DNA of 64,000 nucleotides from Cercospora beticola (lineage: Eukaryota; Ascomycota; Dothideomycetes; Mycosphaerellales; Mycosphaerellaceae), in assembly GCF_033473495.1 (NCBI RefSeq), contig NC_088943.1:1964001-2028000 (forward strand), given 5' to 3'. The notes under the pieces were generated by a model. The model was not told where the DNA came from, searched no databases, and saw only the letters and a list, made by a program, of their open reading frames with translations. Position 1 is the stretch's first letter. The number at the start of each line of letters is the position of its first letter. The position numbers were made by a program, and so were the translations under genes. Of the stretch, positions 47,173-59,080 are shown in pieces.

Positions 47173-48251
47173 CTACTGCATTTCCCGCCTCATTTTCGTT
47201 GGCTCCTTCGGCTCACCCTGATAGTTCGTCTTCCGCATCCAACCCTCCAAGGTCTCGATAGCCAGTGGTGGATGAATCGTGCCTTCCGGCCAGCCACTCC
47301 CACGATTGTCCCTCCACATGCTCCACCAAGCACTGAAGGTCTTTCGAAACGTGAATGTTGCATCGTCGTCATCAGCTGCTTTGCCCACAGGGAGCTTCTG
47401 GTCCACAGGAAACTTTGCAGCTGCACCTTCAAACCACTTCTCTTGAGGTATCGAAACGAATCGAGCTTTCTTGCCAGTCACTCTTCGGAAAGTCTCTACG
47501 ATCTCAGGAAATGTAATGTGAAACGCTCCTGCGGCAACCCAGCGACCAGCAGCTTCGGAAGGGTGCTCGAATATCCATGCTGCAGTTGCACCATAGTTGT
47601 CCAATGCCTGGAGCGGTATAACGCTATCCTCGTTCACGGGGGCTGCGAAAACATACTCATCGGCCATCTGCCTGGGAAGGAAAGTACTGCCCAACATCTC
47701 TGCATAAGGCCCGCCGTACAGGATCGACCAAGGAAGTTTCTTCGCATCCTGCTGATAGAGCCAATCTGCAACATTTGCCTTGACCAGGTTGTGGCTGTTC
47801 CGAAACTCTTCTGCGTAGCCGAATTGATCGCGATATCGATTCATGGCACCACTATAGACGAAGAGCTTCAAGCCGCTCTGGGCTGCGATCTCGTAGGCAC
47901 GGAAAGACCAGAAGTACTCATCGCCCTCGCGTGTGGAGAATGAGTTTATGATGAAGTAGCAGGCGTCTTGGCCACGGAATGCTGTTCGAAGTCCATTGTC
48001 TGTATCATAGCTCGCCTCGATGACCGTGACGTTAGGCAATGCAGCTATGGCCTCCGCCTCTGCTGAAGATGGGTTGCGAGTTGGGACTGTGACCTTGTGT
48101 TTCCCTGTGGCAGAGAGAGCTGCAGAGAGCATAGAGTCAGCACGATACTGTATATGCAGACACAATCACAGTCTGAATATTACGTACCTCGAACGATGGG
48201 ACCAGCTTGAGCACCAGTCCCTCCAAAAACCACAATCTTTCCAAGCGACAT
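47173..48251 (-). CDS. NmrA-like NAD(P)-binding protein
   Basis: Two exons, 48251-48188 and 48119-47173, with a 68 bp intron (GTACGT...CTGCAG), give 336 residues. Exon 1 supplies MSLGKIVVFGGTGAQAG, the first beta strand and glycine-rich dinucleotide loop (residues 10-17) that the unspliced frame would lack. Typical later features are VTVPTRNPSS (the strand 2 basic residues that favour NADP), ACYFIINSFS, FVYSGAMN, and a C-terminal FEHPSEAAGRWVAAGAFHITFPEIVETFRRVTGKK. The catalytic YxxxK of active short-chain reductases is not obvious. Members either sense redox state and regulate GATA factors (NmrA itself) or act as isoflavone-reductase-like enzymes; the sequence does not decide. Confidence 0.87.
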
Positions 48252-48471
48252 CTTTATCCACAGCTTTTCCGATATTGTCTTTCACCCAGGTATTTATGTG
48301 TTTGTAAACTGCCGCTCCTGCCCCGCAGTCTAGGTCATGATTACTGAACCTTAGACAGCCGAAAGTCTAAACTTTGAACATGTAAGACTGTTTACTTATT
48401 ATCGGGTCAATAAAGAAGTGATTTTCTCCGGCACATGCAATTGAATCAGCTCATACGGCCGCATACTATCC

Positions 48472-50244
48472 TCACCTTCTCCCTAGCCCAACTGCGTCTT
48501 CGTAAGTCGGCAATTCATCCTCTATACCCATGCCCTCATCTTCATCAGCCGCCGGCGGTGGGCCTACAGGCTCGCCTTGTGCATTGGTCACGAATGGTCC
48601 ACTCTCGTGCACAAGTAAAGGTATGCTTCTCGTCGCACCGATAACTTGTTTCCCGATCAAGAGATCAATTTGGATACGGATCTCGTATCTGCGACTGGTA
48701 TACGTTGAAAGAGAGGGCGGGACATCGTAAATTGGCACAGTCTGGATCATCTTGGGTGTGATGAACGCATGAGGCTGATCAGTGGGCAGTAATTTCGCAA
48801 CAGATGGCGTCCGTGCATGTTCCGGAGCTGATGAACGAGAGGGACCGGGTTCCATATCGAGCTCGGCCATTCGCTTGGCCAGCATGGCTTTTTCGGCTCG
48901 GCTTCTATCATCACTGTCCATATGGTCGGGGTCCAAATGCTCCTGCAAGCTGTCCGGGGACTGTCGACTTTGTGCAGCTCCATCCGGAGAAGAGTTAGGC
49001 CCAGCCACTTGTTCCTCTTCTCTCCTCAAGAATCGACCGAGATATGCCGGTGCCTTGCCTTTACCTGATCTTCTCTCTTCGCTCGAAGTGCTTGATTCTA
49101 AGGCACGATTCTCAGACCCTTTCTCTATAGGCATGGCGTGAAATGGACCTTCTGGTTCAACACTCCTGATCTCCACCTCTCGGGTTGTCCTCCTTTCGGA
49201 TTGCTCGTCTCGCCCTCGTTGTTGATTCGAGCTGGGAGGCACAGTAGACATTATGGTAACCAGGTGAACCTTACAAGTCTTGAGCGATATATCTGGCAAC
49301 TCCGCGATAGTACAACGATCCCACTGCGGATAAATGCTGACCTGAAAACTGAGCTCGCTCAGAGCATTCTGGTCATGTAATGCAATGATCGAAGGTATTC
49401 CGGATACGTGAAGTCGTCCGGTAAAAGTCGGTGTATATTCCTCTTTATACAACCAATTGCCGTACATGAATTTGATTGCGCCTTTTGTATCATCACGCGC
49501 TTTGTGATCGAGTAGACTCCGAGAACGCACTGTGAAATCGTGGAAGAATGCATCTGTTCCTTGTACTGTTTGCCATGTGGGTGGTAAGTAGCTGATCCTC
49601 TGAGAAGCATTGCGAGGCGTCCCCCCTTCGGTATTTCCGGGAGACTTCACAATTATAGACAAGAGATAGCCGACCTCAACTTCGTCAGGTTTCGGATATT
49701 TATGCAGGACTGCTGCCGGCGGCAGTCTTTCGCGACTTTGAGGTGCAGCTCTAGGTTCTTGAAGTTGCCATTCACTGGGGACAGCTTCATCGTAGCCAGG
49801 AGGCATGTCGAGCTGCTCATGCTGAGTGGGAAGCCTGTGTCTCGAAATTGAACCAGACACCCGGGGTGAAAGCGGAGACGCGATCGAGTCTGCAAATTCT
49901 GGGAAGCTGATTGAGAATGATGAAGACATGGTGTCGCCCTTCGAAAGTCGAACCGGAGCATCGTGAAGGTACACCCTCTGGTCGCAGAGAACACGATCTC
50001 CTCTGTAGCCACTAAACATGGAAGAATTCGCCAGCCCCCGATCGTGGCGTCTATTGTCTCGGAGGGCTTCTTTCAATATAACACTGACTACCAGAGGGCC
50101 ACAGAACTCTGTTTCTCCATCTTTGGGGTTAAAAGTGACCGTGGCAGAGCCAGTAATGATGTCGCTCGGACCATGGTATGTAGCGCTTTCGCGATCTAGC
50201 TGCAATGTCGATTCGAGATAGCTCAAGCCGGATTCAGAGGGCAT
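48472..50244 (-). CDS. Alpha-arrestin-like protein with PY motifs
   Basis: Intronless, 590 residues from ATG 50244 (the open frame extends upstream only through a TTG at 50337). An arrestin N-lobe-like start (ESATYHGPSDIITGSATVTF, then EFCGPLVVSVILKE) leads to a C-lobe region around residues 240-340 (FTGRLHVSGIPSIIAL, LSFQVSIYPQW). PPGY is at residues 148-151 and LPTY at about 578-581, matching PPxY/LPxY motifs that recruit WW domains of Rsp5-type ubiquitin ligases. A charged disordered insert lies between about residues 345 and 480. Alpha-arrestins in fungi direct ubiquitination and endocytosis of transporters, or pH signalling. Which cargo is unknown. Confidence 0.75.
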   Translation of the reverse strand: MPSESGLSYLESTLQLDRESATYHGPSDIITGSATVTFNPKDGETEFCGPLVVSVILKEALRDNRRHDRGLANSSMFSGYRGDRVLCDQRVYLHDAPVRLSKGDTMSSSFSISFPEFADSIASPLSPRVSGSISRHRLPTQHEQLDMPPGYDEAVPSEWQLQEPRAAPQSRERLPPAAVLHKYPKPDEVEVGYLLSIIVKSPGNTEGGTPRNASQRISYLPPTWQTVQGTDAFFHDFTVRSRSLLDHKARDDTKGAIKFMYGNWLYKEEYTPTFTGRLHVSGIPSIIALHDQNALSELSFQVSIYPQWDRCTIAELPDISLKTCKVHLVTIMSTVPPSSNQQRGRDEQSERRTTREVEIRSVEPEGPFHAMPIEKGSENRALESSTSSEERRSGKGKAPAYLGRFLRREEEQVAGPNSSPDGAAQSRQSPDSLQEHLDPDHMDSDDRSRAEKAMLAKRMAELDMEPGPSRSSAPEHARTPSVAKLLPTDQPHAFITPKMIQTVPIYDVPPSLSTYTSRRYEIRIQIDLLIGKQVIGATRSIPLLVHESGPFVTNAQGEPVGPPPAADEDEGMGIEDELPTYEDAVGLGRR

Positions 50245-50842
50245 ACTTAGTTCTGCTGGGTTGTTTCGAACGTTACCCGAAGCACGGAAGTGAGCTGCCC
50301 GCGGTAAATAGTGGATCGCAGCTGAATATGCAGCCAAGCACGGAATGTTGCTGCGCCATGTGAAGGATTCCCTTGGCGGTCCGCCCAGACTGTTCGTGGG
50401 AGCTTGTTCAACTAGCGCTGTTTACAACTTCAGTCCAAGTTCAAGAAATCAAGCGTGAGGATGCAGTCAATGCCTCATACTGAATCGTATAAAATTGGCA
50501 GAATCTGGTGCAAACGGTCCCAAGACGATCTGTCTGCCTAGTCGCAAGTCGAGATGAGCAGAAAGAATTTGCATGTCTTGTAGAGCATTAAGTGCAGACA
50601 GAACAACGTCTCTTGCGGTTTCGCTCGCATCTTTCCAGTCTCCATACCTTACGGAGTGTAGAACACTGGCATTGTTGGCTGCCAGTCAGTGAAACAAGCA
50701 GGCAGTCTTCACAGCATGCAGAACAGACTCGGCCCATCTTGCATTGCCTCTAGCGTCCGTGAACGATGCCGACTAGAGCATATATGAGAAGCAGCCCTCA
50801 GCTCTCGAACGAGAAGATACAAGAGGCTGACAACGAAGCACA
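50245..50842. other. Divergent intergenic region
   Basis: About 600 bp between the arrestin-like gene (-) and the 84-residue gene (+); it must contain both promoters. No domain-bearing frame, repeat or RNA was found. Confidence 0.45.
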
Positions 50843-51164
50843 ATGTCCTCCTACTGGCGCAATCAGATTCCACCATACGGCAGTCCTGCCGGAGACTTCA
50901 ATAGCGAAGTCGACGCGCGCGATCGTTTTTGGCGGCAAAGCATCATCAACCGATATGGAGGTGATGCACGAAATCCAGCTGTAGGTGCCCCTCCTGTGTA
51001 CCTGATTCTGGTGGTATCTCTTCATTGACCTCATGTGGACTTCGTAGGCTGTGTACGGCTATAACACCGGCCAAGATCTCGCAGGTATGCGGCAAGCATG
51101 GATGAATATGCAAGATCCGAGGTTCGCTGCGATGCAGGAGCCCAGGCATGGAGGTTGGTATTGA
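50843..51164 (+). CDS. Small two-exon protein of unknown function
   Basis: Exons 50843-50980 and 51048-51164, with a 67 bp intron (GTAGGT...TTCGTAG) between codons, give 84 residues. The protein starts MSSYWRNQIPPYGSPAGDF and ends PRHGGWY. It is rich in Gly, Tyr, Asn, Met and Arg, without a signal peptide, membrane segment or cysteines. Both exons keep the same compositional style, and the stop follows shortly after, which supports the splice. No family was recognised. It could be an intrinsically disordered nuclear or stress-related small protein, but nothing in the sequence decides. It sits between the arrestin-like gene and a RING gene. Confidence 0.5.
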
Positions 51165-51496
51165 GAGGTATTTCTTTACTCCCCAAGTCGACATCCGGAT
51201 GTTTTTTTGGAGTAGGCAGCTAGTCAGCCGTATAGTGCCCAGTCTTTTGTCGTAAGGTTCGGACTTTCCACGTGGATTTTGCGTTCGTGATGTTCCATGG
51301 TAGTGGATTTCCCACCTTAGCCAGCCCGCATCGTAGCTAAGGACGGACATGTGCGGGAAGTTTTTAAGGACATGCGGCCTCAGCGACAATGTATATGTAT
51401 TACATCTTGCGTCCCTCTCGCAAAATTTTGTCATAATCATTCAACACAGTCACGCCTTTCTTGAGGGCGTCTTCGATTGTTGGCACGTTCGACATC
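51165..51496. other. Short intergenic region before the RING gene
   Basis: About 330 bp on the 5' side of the RING gene. Nothing beyond the presumed promoter was seen. The open frame of the RING gene extends into it only through a TTG. Confidence 0.4.
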
Positions 51497-52519
51497 ATGG
51501 CTGCCGACCCAGTCCAGAATTCATCCGAGCGGCCATGGCTTCCAACCCACACACAGTTCATGAGATACGTCACGCGTATCCAGTCCGCGTCTGATGTGCG
51601 CTTCGAAGACAGCTGCGCGATCTGTTACCAAGACGACGAAGTGCCCTTTCGCACAGCATGCGGACACATCTTCTGCAAACCCTGCTCGTTGAAAGTCTTC
51701 ACAGACCACGAAGCTTGTCCCATGTGCCGTTGCACACAATTCGAAAGAGCCACGACGTTGAGACCACTTCATTTGGCGGAACATCCGATGGACCAGTTCC
51801 CGATTGTCGACAGACTGTACATTAAAGGAGTCAGTGAAGGTGATCGGCAACAATTCGAATATTTCATGACAAGGACCCCAGCGCCCACAACATTCAACTG
51901 GCATGTCATGAGATGGCGCGCTGGGAGGCTCGATCTCTCGGCTCTGCAAGACCCGAGGCCGCAGAGATGGGTACACTTTGGATATTCGCACAATCGCTTG
52001 GCAGTGCTTACTGCCGTACATTTGATTAGGCCTCGTGGGGGTTTGCACGACTCCCACGGCACATGCAAGTCGAGCTGGACCGAAGTTGGCGACTTGCTCA
52101 TAGATGCACTGCGTTTCTACCAGGGGCGAATGATGCCAGTACAAACATTCATTGAATGTCTAAGATGCTTTTACAAAGACAACAGCACGAGAGATGTCGG
52201 GTCGGCGTTTACTCGCAGTCCGGACGATGGTTATGCATGGCCGGAGTGTTGCAATGGATTTGAGAGGAAGCGCTGTTTCCGGAAAGACTTCGATTGCGTG
52301 CTGGACTTCATTGCGCTTGCTGCCCATCGAGCGAACGCAGCCTGGGGCTTCACGGGCGAATTCGATTATGCCGCTGACACGATTGCGTCGCAGTCTGAAA
52401 ATATGAGCGTGCCATTCTGGGAGATTGAGGATGTTGGCTCGCTCGAGCTGGAAGCAGGCCCTGATGACTTGACAGACGAGATATCGGTGCAGAGTCTGTC
52501 AGTCGCAAGCGCCGGATGA
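51497..52519 (+). CDS. RING-finger protein (putative E3 ubiquitin ligase)
   Basis: Intronless frame of 340 residues from ATG 51497 (MAADPVQNSS). A C3HC4 RING lies at residues 40-79: CAIC, then CGHIFCKPC, then CPMC, with the usual spacing. The remaining 250 residues are not a known domain; they contain several Trp and Cys residues (RPQRWVHFGYS, WPECCNGFERKRC). A RING alone suggests E2 binding and ubiquitin transfer; the substrate is unknown. The protein has no membrane segment, so it is cytosolic or nuclear. The 3' end is only 20 bp from the 3' end of the convergent MFS gene. Confidence 0.85.
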   Translation: MAADPVQNSSERPWLPTHTQFMRYVTRIQSASDVRFEDSCAICYQDDEVPFRTACGHIFCKPCSLKVFTDHEACPMCRCTQFERATTLRPLHLAEHPMDQFPIVDRLYIKGVSEGDRQQFEYFMTRTPAPTTFNWHVMRWRAGRLDLSALQDPRPQRWVHFGYSHNRLAVLTAVHLIRPRGGLHDSHGTCKSSWTEVGDLLIDALRFYQGRMMPVQTFIECLRCFYKDNSTRDVGSAFTRSPDDGYAWPECCNGFERKRCFRKDFDCVLDFIALAAHRANAAWGFTGEFDYAADTIASQSENMSVPFWEIEDVGSLELEAGPDDLTDEISVQSLSVASAG

Positions 52520-52538
52520 ACATGCTGGTAGTGACCGA

Positions 52539-53946
52539 TCAAAGTGTGGAGAGCTTCGTTGGGTTCGGCACCAGGAACCAGCTGATAGCCAAAGCAGCAA
52601 GGAGTCCGATCAAGATAGGCTGCAGAGTACCAACACCACCCTCAGCAGCAATGACACCAGTGATGGCTGGAAATACAGAGCCTCCGGCTTGAGCCATGAC
52701 GAATATTACAGCTGAAAACGTTAGCATAAATGGGACAAAGTGCGGGGGTGGGTGAAACGACAGGCGTACCAAGACCGGACTGTTGGACTTCATGCGGCAT
52801 CAGCTTGGAGCCGACAGAGATTCCCGTGGCGAAGAGTGGCCCAAGGAAGAAGCCCATGATGCAGACGATGACTGCGTTGGCAATGATGTTGGGCACCCGC
52901 CAGAAGACGACCTGCAAGACCACACAAGTGAGGGTGTACAGCATGACCATACGCTTCTCTCCGAATCGGAATGTCGGCTCAGCGAGAAGAAAGCGTCCAA
53001 GTGCTGTGCCACCATTGTATGCAGCGCCGATATAGCCGACTTGGGAAAGGTCGCCTCCTCGCACTTCAACCAGATACTCAACGATCCAGCCTCCCATAGT
53101 AAGTGCTGCGCCTATGTAGAGAAAGAAGAAAGCACTGAGCAACCAGACTGGTTTCTGTTTCAATGCTGCTTTGAGCTCCGTCCACGCCACCCGGCTTCGT
53201 CGCTGTCCAGTAGGAGATGATTGGTGTTCTGTTGTGGAGGTCTTCTTTCCAATCGTAATGTCATCGCGAAATGCGTAGATGCAAAGCGCAAGGTTGAGTG
53301 CACCGATACCAGTAGGCACATAGTAGAATGCGGCCCAGTTCCCATTGAGGTTCGATGCAATTGCTGATGCTATGAGTGGACCACAAAGACCGCCAACAGC
53401 ATAGCTCCCATGTATCAAGCCTAGCCATCGATGTGCCTTGACGATCATCGAGACGAAGTTGTTCGCCTGCGAGTCTTGCAAGCCTTGGCCGAGACAGATT
53501 GGAAAGAACGAAAAGGCTAGCAGGCCGAATGGAGGGGTCCAGAATCGTACAAGCTGTGCAAGAAGTTGCAGAAGTGCACCAAGGGCCAGTACGCCACCTG
53601 CGCCGAACGACAGGCGGATATACGCGATGACCAAAGCTGCAAGGAGCCAGCCGAAGAAGGAGACGCCGTATGGAATGGCCATCCAGCCCGTGGAGATGTC
53701 ATAGTGGCGGAGAATGTAGGGGATTAAGGCTCCGAGACTGCCATCATTGACGCCAGCATTGAAGAACGCGATAGCCGCACTGAAGATCTTGAGCTGGACT
53801 TTAGGAGTCAGTTCGATGCTGGAGACTGCTTCAGTCACGTTTTGAGGTGGAGGGGCTCCAGCTTCGATGGTTTCCTCGTTGACTGCGTGCAGTTCGTGCG
53901 TTTCCGGCGCCTTGGTTGGTGCTTCTACAACTGTGGTTGTCGCCAT
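52539..53946 (-). CDS. Major facilitator superfamily transporter
   Basis: Two exons, 53946-52770 and 52711-52539, with a 58 bp intron (GTACGC...TTTTCAG), give 449 residues. The splice restores a hydrophobic C-terminal end (AVIFVMAQAGGSVFPAITG and a last helix before VPNPTKLSTL). The open frame starts at GTG; ATG 53946 (MATTTVVEA) is preferred. There are about 11-12 membrane segments in two halves joined by a basic loop (KKTSTTEHQSSPTGQRRSR, near residue 240). The stretch GVNDGSLGALIPYI and a GLGQ-like CLGQGLQDSQANN are typical of the FHS/fucose-permease-like MFS branch. The substrate cannot be named. The promoter faces the GH76 gene, so the pair is divergent. Confidence 0.88.
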
Positions 53947-54700
53947 GGCAGAGGTGATGATCAAAGACACGAGAGCCGTTGAACAATGCGCTGGCGTTGG
54001 CGAGCTGACCTCCCGCCTTTTGTGTCATCGTGCACGTTGTGCTGCTGTTGTCGGAGGAGTGATGTCGGAATTCCGTTTCTGTCCTGTCGACGGTTTCACG
54101 GACCGTCGGACCGCACTCCATCTTGAGACTTCCCGCCTTCATCTCCGCTCCTCCTCTTCTTCCCACCCTCTCCTTCTCCTCCCTGCTCATCAGCATCACA
54201 GTCGTTGCCAGATCGATGTGCTGTTATATGCATCTTGGAAAGGACCGGTAAAACGGAGATTATGTTCAACGTGCGCGCCACAAGCAGCCACCTCGAAGCT
54301 GCCGAGCCCAGAGCTATTTTCTGCTCACGGCGTTGCGATCTGCACTCATCCAGCCAGTTTCCAGCCGTAAGAAGCTACAAGCTCGCATGCCAATTCAGGA
54401 TCATGCCATGCACTCCCGGAGGATGCTGATCTGGATGTGTAATACTGCCTTCATCCAGTAACATCGGAACGGTGCTCAGTGGTATTGGATGGCTAATCGG
54501 CTACAGATGATCTTGACACGCAAAGACTGGCACACCCTCTGCCACGTACCGCATTCACTATTGGAAGGCTGCATTGTATACGGGTACAGCAGTTGGCCAC
54601 GCTGAAGGATGCAAAATCACCCGCCTTTAAGGCTTATACCTCAGCCAGTGCTTTCCACCGATGCTTAGCTGTCGCGATTTTTCCATTCATTATAGCCATC
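53947..54700. other. Divergent intergenic region, MFS and GH76 genes
   Basis: About 750 bp between two divergent genes. It contains a C/T-rich tract around 54120-54190. No gene or element was seen. Confidence 0.45.
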
Positions 54701-56065
54701 ATGCTCTACCAATCGCGCAAGTATGGCTTGGCACTTCTGGCTCTGTTGACTACTTCCGATTGTGTTCCGACAGAGAGAGATGTCACTAAGGCAAATGCTG
54801 AAGCAGCCTACAAAGCCTTGCAGGGCTGGTACAACCAGTCGACAGGACTCTGGATCCCTAGCACTGGCTGGTGGAATAGTGCCAATTGTATGTTGTGCAG
54901 CAACCCAAGCTATGCATGACTGACTAAGTCTCAGGCATGACCGTCATTACTGAACTTGCCGCTGTCGACAAGAATGTCCAGGACTCGGTGCAGAAAGTCC
55001 TCTCCAATACGTACACCAAAGCACAGCAGTACAACCTGCAAATGATGAAGGAATCAGGCGCGCAAAGCCGGACTTATATGCCCCAGACCTACTACAGTAG
55101 TTTCGAGCCCTACATTCCGGACTCGATGCTCAAAGCTCATGGTCAGCCGCGAATGAAGGCGACTGGTGGGTTCCTCAACGACTATTACGATGATGAAGGA
55201 TGGTGGGCGTTGGGCTGGATCGCAGCATACGACCTCACCAAGGACAGCCAGTATCTCTCACAAGCCCAAACCATTTTCGCAGATATGAACAAGGTCTTTG
55301 GCAAGACTAACTGCAGCAAGAACAGTGTAGCCACGGGCGGTGTATGAACTCGCCGCACATCTGCTCGAGGAGATCTAGCTGACAGTACTTCAGATCTGGT
55401 GGGACAAGCCGCATACTTATGTCAACGCCATTGCGAACGAGCTGCACCTGAGTGTAGCAGCATCTCTGGCAAATCGTGTCAAAGGTGGCAATACGAACTA
55501 CCTTGCCATTGCCAAGCGGCAGTGGTCCTGGTTCCAAGGGTAGGTGTTGCTCGCTGCTTAAGTCAGCAAATGCTGACACGAGTGCAGAACTGGCATGATC
55601 AACTCCAATTTCACCATCAACGATGGTCTTGACCAACAAACGTGCAAGAATAATCAAGGCACCGTGTGGTCGTATAACCAAGGTGTTATCCTAGGCGGTC
55701 TGACAGAACTCAGCAAAGCGACGGGCGACAAGGCTCCGATAACAACTGCTCAGAAGATCGCGGACGCTGCGATCGCGAAATTGGCACCCACTGGTATCCT
55801 GACAGATCCATGCGAGCCGACTTGCGGTGCAGATGGTGCGCAATTCAAGGGCGTCTTCGTCAGGAATCTGCAAATTTTGCAGAAGGCCAGCCCGCAAACC
55901 CGATATGCCAAGTTCCTGGATGCAAACGCTGATAGTATCTGGCGCAACGATCGTAACAACAGAAACCAACTCAGCGTGCGGTGGACGGGTCCTTTCGTGG
56001 CTCCTGCGAACGCCTCAACGCAGAGCTCTGCGCTCGACGCACTGGTTGCATCGTTGGCCACTTGA
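54701..56065 (+). CDS. Secreted glycoside hydrolase family 76 (alpha-1,6-mannanase type)
   Basis: Four exons, 54701-54887, 54935-55341, 55394-55539 and 55588-56065, give 405 residues. All introns are GT-AG (47, 52 and 48 bp), and each join keeps GH76 sequence in frame. ATG 54701 gives a signal peptide ([20 protein letters not shown]). Family marks are [29 protein letters not shown] with the catalytic Asp pair at 148-149, an [19 protein letters not shown] segment, [15 protein letters not shown] and a [16 protein letters not shown] segment. GH76 enzymes cut or transfer alpha-1,6-mannan, in cell-wall assembly or mannan use. No GPI-type hydrophobic tail follows, so it appears secreted rather than anchored like Dfg5/Dcw1. 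Confidence 0.92.
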
Positions 56066-56786
56066 GTGCGACTTTCATATCTTGCACAAGGGCTGTTTCC
56101 TATCGTCTTAACGAAACCAGCACAGTATTTCATTGTGTCGTTCTTCTATTTTTGGACGAACTTTCATTCTCAGCAATGTTCTTATCTCTTGCACCTCCAA
56201 AGCAGTTATCATCGCGACTGAGTCTTCTCCTCACTGTCTTGCCGAGGCCGTGGCCAGAATGTTGAAGCCTAGAGAACATGCATACCTTGAAGCATATACG
56301 TACTTATGGGAAGCTGCGCGGGTTCCACGGGCAGCACGGGGCCATGTCCATGTTGGGGATCGTACCCCGGAAAGCATGGACACGGCGATTCGACAGCTCG
56401 TTCTCACTCCCAAATCGTGCAATTGCTCTCTCCGCAGACCGCCCGAACAAGGCACCACTCTTCTTCTCCAATGTGGGACACAACGGCCTCGGTAATTTTT
56501 GAGACACGCGCGAACACCCGCTCGGCGAGGAATGAAGGGGTGGCGACTTCCAGCCGCAAATACGCGTCCGTGATTGGCGATGCACGCGCGTACCGAGGCA
56601 TCCCCAGGTGGAACAAAGTTCACTGTTCCCACAGGCTGGGGTCAAATGTTGTGACGTCGAAGAATCAAATAGCCCATCGTGTGCCTCTCTTTCAAGTGCT
56701 TGGTCGATCGGAGTTCTCTACGCTGCTGAACAACAGTGTACGACCTTTCTCTTATCCTGTCCCAACAGCACCGACAAACCGCAAAT
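56066..56786. other. Intergenic stretch, GH76 to monooxygenase
   Basis: About 720 bp between two plus-strand genes. Overlapping short frames on both strands have no domain. Confidence 0.45.
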
Positions 56787-58325
56787 ATGGCGTGGCAACC
56801 ATTGGAGAAGGGAGAGAACAATTACGATGTTATTGTGATTGGCGCAGGCATTTCGGGCATCAACTTTGGGTACCGATTGCAAGAGCGAAATCCTCATCTC
56901 AGCTACTGTATCCTCGAGGGACGACATGAGCTGGGCGGCACTTGGAGTCTTTTCAACTACCCTGGTAAGTTTGACAATATGCAGTACTTCGAGTGATGAG
57001 ACTGATTTGGCCTAGGAATTCGATCCGACTCTGATCTCTACACATTCGGCTTCCCGTGGCGACCATGGAGTGCCACCAACGCGATCGCCCAAGGCGATCT
57101 GATCTGGAACTACCTCAAAGAGTCTGCAGAGATGTATGGCATCGATAAGAAGATGAAGTTCAACCACCAAGTGGATGAGGCGAAATACTCTTCGAGTTCG
57201 AAGTCGTGGGAGTTGAGCGTGACGGCGAACAAGAGCGAGAAGAAGACATTCAAGAGCAGGTTCATGCTTCTTTGCACTGGCTACTACGACTACCACACGC
57301 CCATGAAGGCTGAGATTCCTGGCATTGACAACTTCAAGGGTCAAGTCATCCACCCACAATTCTGGCCCAAGGACCTGGACTATACGAACAAGGAAGTCGT
57401 TGTGGTCGGCTCCGGCGCAACTGCCATCACCATTCTGCCAGTCATGGCCGAGAAGACAAAGCACATCACTATGCTGCAACGATCACCCACCTACGTGCTC
57501 GCCGTACCAGCAGAAGATCCCGGCGACAACCTCCTCCGCAAACTCTTCGGCTGGATCCCATCAGTATCACACAGCCTCATCCGTCTCAAATGGATCATCA
57601 TGCCACTCATCATGACAACTTACTCCGCCCTCGCACCAAAGCGCGCCCGCGACCTCATGCACAAGCTCATGTCGAAGCAACTTCCATCCTCCGTCCCCCG
57701 AGACCCTCACTTCACACCAAAATACTACCCATGGGAACAACGCATGTGCATGTGTCCCGACGGCGACTTCTTCAAGAGCTTGCGAAAGGGTACATCAAGC
57801 GTCGTAACAGGCAACATCCAGAACATCACAGAAAACACAATCCAACTCGCAGACGGCCAAGAACTCCACCCCGACATTATCGTCACCGCTACAGGCCTCA
57901 AATTATCCTTCGCAGGAGGTATGAAAGTCTCCGTAGACAACAAACCTTTCGACATTCCATCCAAATTCGTCTGGAAGGGAGTCATGATTGAAGATCTTCC
58001 CAATGCGGCTTTCGTTATTGGATATGTTGATGCTTCGTGGACGTTGGGAGCGGATGCTACTGCACAAATGGTGACGAGGATTTTGAACAAGATGAAGAAG
58101 CAAGGAGTAGTGGAAGTCATTCCAAGACAATCAGAGTGGGATCGCAAGAACGTCAAGGAGGCGAACATCATGCGCTTGAACAGCACATATGTGCAAAAGG
58201 GCAAAGATGCTGTGCCTAAAGCTGGTGATCGAGGCCAGTGGGTGCCACGAAGCAATTATTTCAGGGATATCATGATGGCTTGGTTTGGAGATATCAAGAC
58301 TGGTGCTGAGTGGGTCAAGGCATAG
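56787..58325 (+). CDS. Baeyer-Villiger-type flavin monooxygenase
   Basis: Two exons, 56787-56964 and 57016-58325, with a 51 bp intron (GTAAGT...CCTAG), give 495 residues. The FAD-binding GAGISG is at 19-24 and the NADPH-binding GSGATA at 191-196. The Baeyer-Villiger fingerprint F-x-G-x3-H-x3-W-P is complete as FKGQVIHPQFWP at 166-177. The ELGGTWSLFNYPG stretch after the first beta-alpha-beta unit is also typical. Such enzymes insert oxygen next to a ketone to make an ester or lactone, with NADPH and O2, though some members hydroxylate N or S. The substrate is unknown. An alpha/beta hydrolase gene follows 1.9 kb downstream on the other strand. Confidence 0.92.
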
Positions 58326-59080
58326 AGGGTTGAAGCAGCCTTTTGTTTTCTCTTTTGTTGTATACTTTGTGAGTGCGATGGTGTTGAGGGAGCAGGGCAT
58401 CTCATCGTCGATACCAGGGCTGGGCTTATTTACGGAACCATAGATCAGACTTATACAGAACAGCTACGAAGAAGGTAATTCTCACAAAGCATAAATCTTC
58501 TAATCATGGCATTGTTTCGTGTCCTATTCGCCGCGCTCGTGATCGTGGTCAGGGATCGTGTCGGCATTACGAGAGCCAAACAGTGCCGGACCCGCATAGT
58601 CGGTAAGCATTGCTGACTTCACTTGCTGCACAAACTTGTCCTTCCTTCTTGGAATAATAGTATCGTCAGCGTATTCATCCTTGAAGTGTCTGCATTGGTT
58701 TCTGCAATCGTAGAAGAGCGCTGGGAGTGGTCAGAAAATAAGCATTCGGCTCGTTATGACAAGCCCTAACGCTCGTGTTTGACCTCATCTTTGGCTCGGT
58801 ATCATTCCCAATCTCGTGCTGTTCTGTCTTCGTTCTGCACGTTACCTACAAATTCGTCGCTCTCAACAATTTCAATCACTTCTCATCCCCCACAATCAAG
58901 GCGGGATCTTATATTGCCAGAAGTCATCCAACCATACACTTCTACAATCGAAGAAGAAGCTTCTTCCCTTGTGTTTCGTCAACTCCGTCACCTTATGACA
59001 TTGATTGACAAAACCTGCTTCGTCGGAGGTGGCCTGTATTCAACCCAGTCAGTATTCGCCAGCAAAAGATGATGTGTTAG
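58326..59080. other. Convergent intergenic region
   Basis: About 750 bp between the monooxygenase 3' end and the 3' end of the secreted protein gene on the minus strand. No supported gene or element. Confidence 0.45.
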
